Below, piece after piece: positions 57,837 through 64,000 of a stretch of DNA of 64,000 nucleotides. The notes below the pieces were generated by a model. The model was not told the DNA's origin and made no database searches. It worked only from the letters and a program-made list of their open reading frames with translations. The position numbers and the translations under genes are program-made. How positions within the stretch are numbered: the first letter of the stretch is position 1; every line of letters begins with the position of its first letter. The stretch is taken from contig NC_089427.1 of the NCBI RefSeq assembly GCF_013426205.1, positions 3,348,001-3,412,000 on the forward strand. The letters are read 5' to 3'. Origin of the DNA: Metarhizium brunneum. Lineage: Eukaryota > Ascomycota > Sordariomycetes > Hypocreales > Clavicipitaceae.

Positions 57837-60800
57837 CTACGCCCCCTTTCTCAGAAACAGCCTCGCCAAGCCAGCGATAATCTCCAGCTGGCTCATCCTA
57901 TCCCCCTCGCTATGCTTGAGCTTCTCCGCCGCGGCGCCAAAGGTGTTCCACACCTCGATGTACTTGTTGTCCGTGTTGCGGCTGGTGCCAATCGACGCCA
58001 AGGCGTACTCCATCTGCCGCCGCTCGCAGATCCTGACCAGGTCGTCCCTGCCTATCGTGACCGTCTCGTCGAGCGGCCCCGTCTCGCCCGTGTACAGCAC
58101 GCCGAGGCGGACGCACTCGACAACCAGGGCGGCCAGGCCGGCAGCGAGCGCCGTGGCCACGGAGCTGCCGGAATGGGGGGCGAACCTGCCAAACTGCTTG
58201 TCCGGGACGTCCTCGTACGCGCTGTCAACGACGACCTCGTGCCCGGGGAAGAGGAAGCTCAGCTCGTGGCCGTCGCCGACATTGTCCAGCGCGCTGCCCG
58301 TGGCCCTGGCGGCGCCGATGCGGAAGCTGTTGGGGTTGCTGCCGTGCGGGTACGTCAGGTCGGCCGACTTGCCCTGGTCGCTGGCGGCGCAAAACATGAG
58401 CGCGCCCTTGGTGTTGAGCGCGTTGTGGACGGCGTCGTCAAAGGCCTTTTTGCGTCCCGCCTCGGTGGGCGGCTTGACGGTCCACGACGCGGATATGATC
58501 TGGGCGCCCTGCTCGACGGCGTACTCGATGGCCTGCACGGCCGAGTCGGTGTTGATTTGCAGCTTGGCCGAGGCCTCGCCCGCAAACGTCGACAGCTTGA
58601 TGACGTGGATGACGGCGCTGGGGCAGATGCGGTGGATGAGCCGCGCCATGAGGGTTCCGTGGCCCGACGACGAGTCCCAAAAGGGCGACACGCGCCACGA
58701 CGACCCTTCCCGGTAGTGGTGGAAGCTCTTCCCGGGGAACTTCATGCCCTTGAGGTCCGGGTGCGTGATGTCGGCGCCGTCGTCGATGAGGGCCACCTTG
58801 ACCGGGGCGAGGGCCGGATCGGCACTCTTGTCGTTGAGCGCGCGGATTTGCCTGAAGTGGGAGGCAAACTCCTCCATGCACTGCATCCACTTGTGCGGAT
58901 CGACTGGTCGTTGTCGCCGGGGCTGGAGGTCCGATGGCTGGGTGAGAGATGGCAGAGGGCCGCCCGCGCCGAGCAGCTGTATATACACTTTTGGCTTGGC
59001 TTCCGTGGGCCACGACTCGCCGAGTCGCCTTTCGAATGCATCGAGGTTCTCACGGACTCTGGTTTCCGGCTCTAGACCCTGTGTACAAGTCGAATTAGCC
59101 GAGGTGTGTGGGATTCATTACCGGCACATGGTCAGTTACCTCGACTTGAACAATATATATCGTCTCCAATGTCGGTATCAGTGCCAGGCCCTCCTTCTCC
59201 GACCATGCCCGTAGCACGGTATTCCTCCCGCTCCAGTAGAGATGGACTTCCCTCAGGCACTGCCCAATGCGAGCCAGGGATACCGGGTCCAAGTCGGCCC
59301 TCCGCCAGTCCAGCATCTCAACATTCTACACCGTGTAAGCCCGGGACCGGCATCTTCACGTGGGCCTGTAAAGGGGGAGACTCACAAAAGGCTTCAGCGA
59401 CTTCTCAATAGCCTGGTCACTGTGTGACGGGGTTTTGAGATCCTCCACAATGACCTGCCTGCGGCTTAGTATGCTGCACATGTTGTAGCGAGGTTGGGCG
59501 GACAGTACCTTGATGATGCGCTCGACGCCCTTTTGCGCCAGCCACTCAAAGAAGAAGACCATGTCCTGCAGGCGTCAGAAACCAGAATACAAGCGTTGAG
59601 CGGCATCGTTGACACGGTACTCACGGTCCGGCCTTGGCGGAGCACATGCCGACTATCCTCTCCCTTGTCCAGCGTACTCTGCGGAAATGCAACGTACTGC
59701 AGTGCACTGTCAAACTGGAGGTGCCCAAAGTGCTTTCTAAAGTCCGTCTTGGTGAGTTTCTTGGGCGGCCCAAAGTCAAACCACAATTCCTTGTCTATCG
59801 GCAACGGTGCTTAGAACAATCTTCCTCAAGCAATCCTGCTACGGGGGGGACAATGGCAAACCTTGTTCGTCCTGGACATGGAGACAGCGCGACGCACGCT
59901 CCGGCATTTGCGTACGCAGATAAAAAAGCTTGAGCAGCTGGGCAATCTGCCCGGCGGCCTGGTCCCGCTCCTCGTCCCTTTGCAGCGCGGCGTCGATTCC
60001 GTTCAACGGCGCATCGAGCGGCGACTCGTCCACCCCGGCAGCAGGCGGACATGGATGTTGCGTATTCAGAGACAAGCTCGGCGGTTTGCCGTCTGGAGGC
60101 GCCGCCGCGACCGGCATGGAGACTCGTCGCCTGAGGCCGGGGAGAGGCTCGGCCCTGTCTCTCGGGAGCGGCGGCCCCATGACCGTCTTGTCCGGCCTTT
60201 CGGGCGCCGCCGCCGCGCGGAGATCCGGCCTCGGGTTCGCGGCCGCCGACCTGCCGCCGTCCCTCACCTCCTTGCGCCCCCTGGCCGGGTTCTTCCTGGT
60301 CTCGGCCCGCCTCCGCGTGTACTCGTGGTACTGGTACACCGACATGGCGCGGCCAGAGTAGGCGGCCACCTCGACGTCGAGCGCGCCCGGCCCCCGGCGC
60401 AGCAGCTCGTCGACGATGCCGACCTGCACGCGGCAGCACCTCTCGTACTCGACGGCCACGTGGAGGGGGGTGCGGCCCTTGACGTCGACGGCGCTGAACA
60501 TGCTCCGCGGCACGAAGCCGCACATGATCTTGACAATCTCCCCGCGCAGCGCCTCGCCGCTCATCGGGCACACCAGCGCCGTGTGCAAGCAGGTGCTGCC
60601 GCGGTCGTTGTCGAGGTCCTCGCACTCGCTGGCCAGCGCGGCGCCAAACTGCTGCCGCGTCTCGTCCTTCTGGTTCTTGCACGCCGCGTAGCTGAACCAG
60701 ACGTTGCCCGCGGCGAGCGCCGTCGTCAGAGGCGTGCGCCGCGACCTGTCCATGGCGCCCATCAGGTGCGGCAGCTTGTTCATGGCCCGCGACATGAGCC

Positions 60801-61092
60801 ACTGCAGGCTCACGAAGGGCTTGCGGTTGTAGTCGTACGAGGCCAGGTGGTGCAGGAAGTTGCGGCCGTCGTGCGTCGTCCTGGACCACTGCGGCGTGCG
60901 GTCGAGCACAAAGCGCGTGCGTTGTTCTCTTTCCTCGTCCCCGTCTTGGAACTTGGTCTGCGAGAGCCTCCTCGCGTCCTCCACGTCGTTTTCAAACTGT
61001 AGCCGCACCTGGTCCTCGTCGGTGGCGCCCTCGGACAATAGGTGAAACTCATCCTCATTGTCCAGCATCAGGTCCTCGTCGTCGAGCGTCAT
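57837..61092 (-). CDS. Ankyrin-repeat protein with C-terminal subtilisin-like (S8) protease domain
   Basis: Probable intracellular serine protease; no signal peptide or propeptide is seen. Exons are 61092-59862, 59794-59625, 59565-59509, 59454-59386, 59325-59140 and 59078-57837, giving 984 residues. An acidic start is followed by ankyrin-like units (RRTPLTTALAAGNVWFSYAA, GSTCLHTALVCP, KGRTPLHVAVEYERC), a basic Pro/Ala-rich linker (about residues 260-370) and a conserved-looking central part (KELWFDFGPPKKL, FGHLQFDSALQYVAFPQ, DMVFFFEWLAQKGVERIIK). The S8 domain has Asp about 670 in VKVALIDDGADITHPDL, His about 711 in SSGHGTLMARLIH and Ser about 877 in SGSSVATALAAG. The oxyanion position reads CAASDQG, Asp where classical subtilases have Asn. 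Similar ankyrin-subtilases are known in filamentous fungi; S8 domains also occur as effector domains of fungal NOD-like receptors. Confidence 0.88.
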
Positions 61093-61909
61093 GGTGACGG
61101 CGAGACAATGGCCGAGGGAGAAGGCTCTGCGACGGTAATGTCTGTACGATGGCGCAGTCTATGACGGGATATGTCTGCCCACGGAGACGTATGCACCGAG
61201 ATTTCCGTAGTATGTAATGGTGTAGGGCGCGATAGCCATGTACTTGATCTGGTCACATGCCTCTTGCTTCCCATTGCAGTCTCGAGGCTCGAATTGAAGC
61301 TCGAGTCGACGCAAAGGGGCTATCGTCCGGCGTCAGCCCTACGCCCGAGTATAGCGAGCTCAAATGAAAGCCAACCACCCGTTCGCCGGGGTACCCCTGC
61401 TATAGACTTGGTAGACGTAACCGAGTTTAGCTCAGGGATATACCCATGTCGTATTATGGAGGTGCCTGCTACTACCTCCGAGCTGCATCCTGGCCATGCC
61501 TCACAAGTACCGGCGACTTGCGGGACTGTGTGAATGCGGGAGCTGTTAGACCATCAGGAACAGTACTCATTGTAGGAGCCTGTCAAGTAACTAGGGGAAA
61601 GACCGCCATGACGTGTAAAATACAGTAAAAGGCAAAAAGTATTCGACCAGTTCAGGTAGGTACCTGGCTATCGCGCTCCATGCTATAACACATGAACTTC
61701 TTGCCAGCATAGCAGGGTATATTACTTGGCGGGCGAATATCCTGCCACAGACTGCAGCGAATTATCCCATCACGGGATATCAAAAGATACCAAACCCGCA
61801 CCACCCACTTATGTACATCGCCAGCGGGTTCGGCCCGTTCTGACGCCCCCTTGTTCGCATCGCCCTGGGAAAAAGCCAGAATAGTAGTAATAGTACTGGT
61901 AGCTCATCA
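61093..61909. other. Intergenic, 0.8 kb, with an inverted-repeat arm
   Basis: Promoter of the ankyrin-subtilase gene at the left end; repeat arm at 61393-61502. No gene supported. Confidence 0.5.
61393..61502 (+). repeat. Inverted repeat, left arm
   Basis: About 110 bp that matches the reverse complement of 63157-63264 at roughly three positions in four by eye. Shared blocks include ACCCCTGCTAT, GTTTAGCTCAGGG, CCTGCTAC and CTCCGAGCTG with CATCCTGGCC or TATCCTGGCC. Diverged copy; may be a remnant of a small non-autonomous element. Confidence 0.75.
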
Positions 61910-62824
61910 CTAAGACCCTTTGCCTTCTGTAAACGGAGCTTCCGCCGCCATCCGGACTCTACATAGCGAATACAAGTCGACGCTGCGCAAATTCTCGACG
62001 CCGTAGCTCCTCCCCCGTTTCGGCTTCCCCGTCATCCCGGCATTGAAGAGCACCGGGTCGTCGAGCGGCACCTTGGAAAACTTCTTCTCCAGGCCCGACT
62101 TGAAGTCCACGTCGGCCTCGAGGGTAATCTTCGCGCGAAAGGGCTGGCCGTCCTCCCGGCGCAAAAGTACGGCGACCGTGACCGCGTCGGGGACGCCCGT
62201 CGCCCGGCGCCTGTTCTCCTGGAGATTCCACACCGCCGCCGTCGACTCGCCCGAGTTTCTGCCCGTCCCCAGGTTGATGCTCCCGGTGACAGTGGTGGCG
62301 TCGCTGACGTCTCTGCTAATTGTCTTCTCCAGCGTGGCCGACCCCCCGGCGTCGAGGAGGGACGCGCCCGAGACGCCCAGCTTGAGCTCGCCCCCGCTCT
62401 TGGTCGACTCATGGTCCGTTGTCGGCATCACGGTCCATCTCTCATCGGGGGCAATGGCGTCGACGGTGGGCGTGCCGTGGTGCGCGCTGGCGGCTAGGAA
62501 CTCGACGTGGACGCGTGCTCGGATGACGCGCCGCGAGCTCTTCTGCGGGTCGAAGCGGAAGCGGAACACCAGGAGCGTGGCCTCGTCCCCGTCGTCGTCG
62601 TAGGTGCCGTGCCGAACCTCTAGCAGCTCGACGCGGCTGTGTATGTTGCCCCTCGTGCGCTCAATGACGTTGCGCCTTTCCCAGTCGTCGACTGAGGCAT
62701 TCTCGGTGCGAAAGGTGTCGTCTTCGCCGGGCACGGCGTCGCCGAGGGGTACCTCGAGCGCGAGAAGGGGTTCCTCTTCGTCGCCCGGCGCGGTGGAAGG
62801 GACGTGTTTTTGTGCTTCTGCCAT
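61910..62824 (-). CDS. Conserved fungal protein of unknown function, 304 residues
   Basis: Single-exon gene. I recall similar uncharacterised fungal proteins with the pattern RVELLEVRHGTYD, ATLLVFRFRFDPQ, DAIAPDERWTVMPTTDHEST, NLGTGRNSGESTAAVWNL, GVPDAVTVAVLLRREDGQPF and AKITLEADVDFKS, but no defined function. The alternating hydrophobic pattern suggests an all-beta sandwich. No signal peptide, membrane segment or known catalytic motif is seen, so it is probably cytosolic. The start at 62824 (MAEAQKHVPS) gives an acidic leader of about 45 residues. It lies between the ankyrin-subtilase (same strand) and the SesB-like hydrolase (opposite strand) and is bracketed by an inverted repeat. High GC in third positions agrees with coding use. 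Confidence 0.8.
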   Translation of the reverse strand: MAEAQKHVPSTAPGDEEEPLLALEVPLGDAVPGEDDTFRTENASVDDWERRNVIERTRGNIHSRVELLEVRHGTYDDDGDEATLLVFRFRFDPQKSSRRVIRARVHVEFLAASAHHGTPTVDAIAPDERWTVMPTTDHESTKSGGELKLGVSGASLLDAGGSATLEKTISRDVSDATTVTGSINLGTGRNSGESTAAVWNLQENRRRATGVPDAVTVAVLLRREDGQPFRAKITLEADVDFKSGLEKKFSKVPLDDPVLFNAGMTGKPKRGRSYGVENLRSVDLYSLCRVRMAAEAPFTEGKGS

Positions 62825-63561
62825 GGTGGAAGTATTTGACCGGAGCGGGTGCCTGACTGTTGCGTACCAACGATGATATCCTACGGTATATTAGTGTACT
62901 CGATATCTCGTGGTATGTTCGTGTCTACCTACTATCTTTCAGTTTATTCGTTTATACCTCCTAGTATGGGTAAATAAGTTGTGTCATAGCCTGTAGGCGG
63001 GAGGGGATACGGCCATGTCAAAGATTGAGATCTGATTCCCGCTCTACTACAGCAGAAGTGAGGAAGAGGGAAGACGTTCCAATTTATTACCACGCATAAG
63101 CATCGTGGTATTATTCTCGTCTACCACATGTTCTTCACCGTCCAGGTCACAGCGGGGAGGCCACGGCCAGGATACAGCTCGGAGGTAGCAGGTACCTTTA
63201 CAGTAAGACAGGGTAATACCCCTGAGCTAAACGCGGTAAAGTCCAATAAATCCATAGCAGGGGTCATATCAAAGCGCAACCAATCTAAAGCTGGCCAGGC
63301 CCTGGCAGCGGGTGGCTGAGCGGGCGAGCTGCATCCATGGAACTTGGCACAGGGGCCCATCTTATGCGTGCCTAGGCGTCATCACCGAGCTTCTTTCTTT
63401 GATTTGGAGGTGCTTCGAGCGACGGCGGAAGGCAAAGAGTCAATATTTGACCACATCACGTTCGCTGTCGCACGACATGTACTATCAGGCGTTGTAAATG
63501 CGTACACTAACCGATAGGCAAATACATATCGTCGTATACCAAGGCTAGACGTGACTTGGCC
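62825..63561. promoter_or_regulatory. Divergent intergenic region with an inverted-repeat arm
   Basis: 737 bp between opposite start codons of the 304-residue protein and the SesB-like hydrolase. AT-rich, with recurrent GTA/TAC steps near 62880-62960. The right repeat arm lies at 63157-63264. Confidence 0.45.
63157..63264 (-). repeat. Inverted repeat, right arm
   Basis: Reverse-complement partner of 61393-61502, about 108 bp. The two arms enclose about 1.65 kb including the whole 304-residue protein gene. Confidence 0.75.
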
Positions 63562-64000
63562 ATGTCTCTCAAGGCCGACACGCCGTCGGTCGACACACAA
63601 CAACAGGCTCAGATTGAATCGACGTCGTCCGCCGTTGCTGATGCTGATGCGAATGCTTCACAGCCGGAACCTCATAGAAACGGCGTCGTGGTCCGTGATC
63701 CCGATCTTGACCCCAACGCAGCCATTGGCTTTGAGTGAGTTCATTAGAGAAACAGGCATATTGATTCAAGATAAGGCTGGTGCTAATAGTCCATTTCTCT
63801 AGTGTCGTTGGGGTCCACGGGCTCCATGGCCAGAGCTGGAATTCCTGGAAGGCCTCAGATCCGGGACCACAAGCCGGCACCTGGCTCGGTCACGACTGGG
63901 GAAACGTACCATGCAAGTCGGCAAGAGTTATTCTATATGGATATGACTCGGACGAGGATTCTGGCAATTGCTACACGTTACGGGGAGTGTATCACGAGGC
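63562..64000 (+). CDS. SesB-like alpha/beta hydrolase, N-terminal part, cut by window edge
   Basis: Exons 63562-63734 and 63803-64000 (open at the edge), about 123 residues visible. A polar Ala/Asp/Gln-rich leader of about 55 residues precedes the fold start GFDVVGVHGLHGQSWNSW, the strand and HG-loop of lipase-like alpha/beta hydrolases. It continues with TWLGHDWGNVPCKSARVIL and YGYDSDEDSGNCYTLRGV. The pattern VHGL..W...W.....ARVILYGYD is that of SesB-like esterase domains, which in fungi stand alone or sit at the N-terminus of NOD-like receptors. The nucleophile elbow (GxSxG) should lie to the right of the window. Intron phase is consistent (GA|T). Whether a NACHT/NB-ARC and repeat region follows cannot be seen. 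Confidence 0.82.

Noticed and set aside
57916..60691. Long plus-strand frames opposite the ankyrin-subtilase exons
   Set aside because: GC-rich antisense shadows; all recognised domains are on the minus strand.
1..64000. CRISPR arrays, rRNA, tRNA and intact transposons
   Set aside because: No regularly spaced repeats, no RNA gene signatures and no transposase or reverse transcriptase motif could be recognised by reading.

Overview
The window is nuclear DNA of a filamentous ascomycete, most likely a sordariomycete and probably Hypocreales. The evidence is the many short introns (54-95 nt in most genes, with GT..AG ends and CTAAC-like branch sites), the set of fungal orthologues (HapC, Htf1-type homeobox factor, Sld3, Trs65), and families typical of filamentous fungi: a highly reducing polyketide synthase (HR-PKS) relic, an ankyrin-subtilase and a SesB-like hydrolase. 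The genus cannot be fixed from sequence reading alone. I rebuilt the gene models by reading splice sites in the DNA, so exon ends are predictions.

Layout. (1) 1-20.7 kb is a gene-dense housekeeping block: CCAAT-binding HapC (cut by the left edge), prefoldin 2, the Cmc2-like twin CX9C protein, a TMEM14 protein, OST2/DAD1, GRASP/Grh1, the Tgs1 cap hypermethylase, a secreted amidase, Kel3-like kelch protein, a spliced 56-residue cysteine-rich protein, pyroglutamyl peptidase I and a HAD phosphatase. Several neighbours are divergent pairs with promoters of only 300-400 bp. (2) 20.7-31.7 kb is an almost 11 kb gene-free stretch leading up to a homeobox transcription factor gene (31.7-33.4 kb). (3) 33.4-41.9 kb has no intact gene. 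It holds the decayed remains of an HR-PKS on the minus strand (about 37.3-40.3 kb), recognisable from DH through MT, ER and KR to the linker before ACP. (4) 41.9-52.9 kb is a second housekeeping block: Sld3 (replication initiation), Trs65 (TRAPP II), Prp40 (U1 snRNP/splicing) and Rli1/ABCE1 (ribosome recycling). (5) 54-64 kb is accessory in character: two small multi-spanning membrane proteins, a 984-residue ankyrin-repeat plus subtilisin protein, a 304-residue fungal protein of unknown function flanked by an imperfect inverted repeat, and the start of a SesB-like alpha/beta hydrolase cut by the right edge.

The housekeeping genes serve separate core processes and do not form a pathway. The right-hand accessory block is the best candidate for an undescribed system: a putative intracellular protease with ankyrin repeats, an unknown beta-rich protein and a SesB-like hydrolase lie close together, and the last two enzyme types occur as effector domains of fungal NOD-like receptors. 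That link is inference. No tRNA, rRNA, CRISPR array or intact transposon was recognised.
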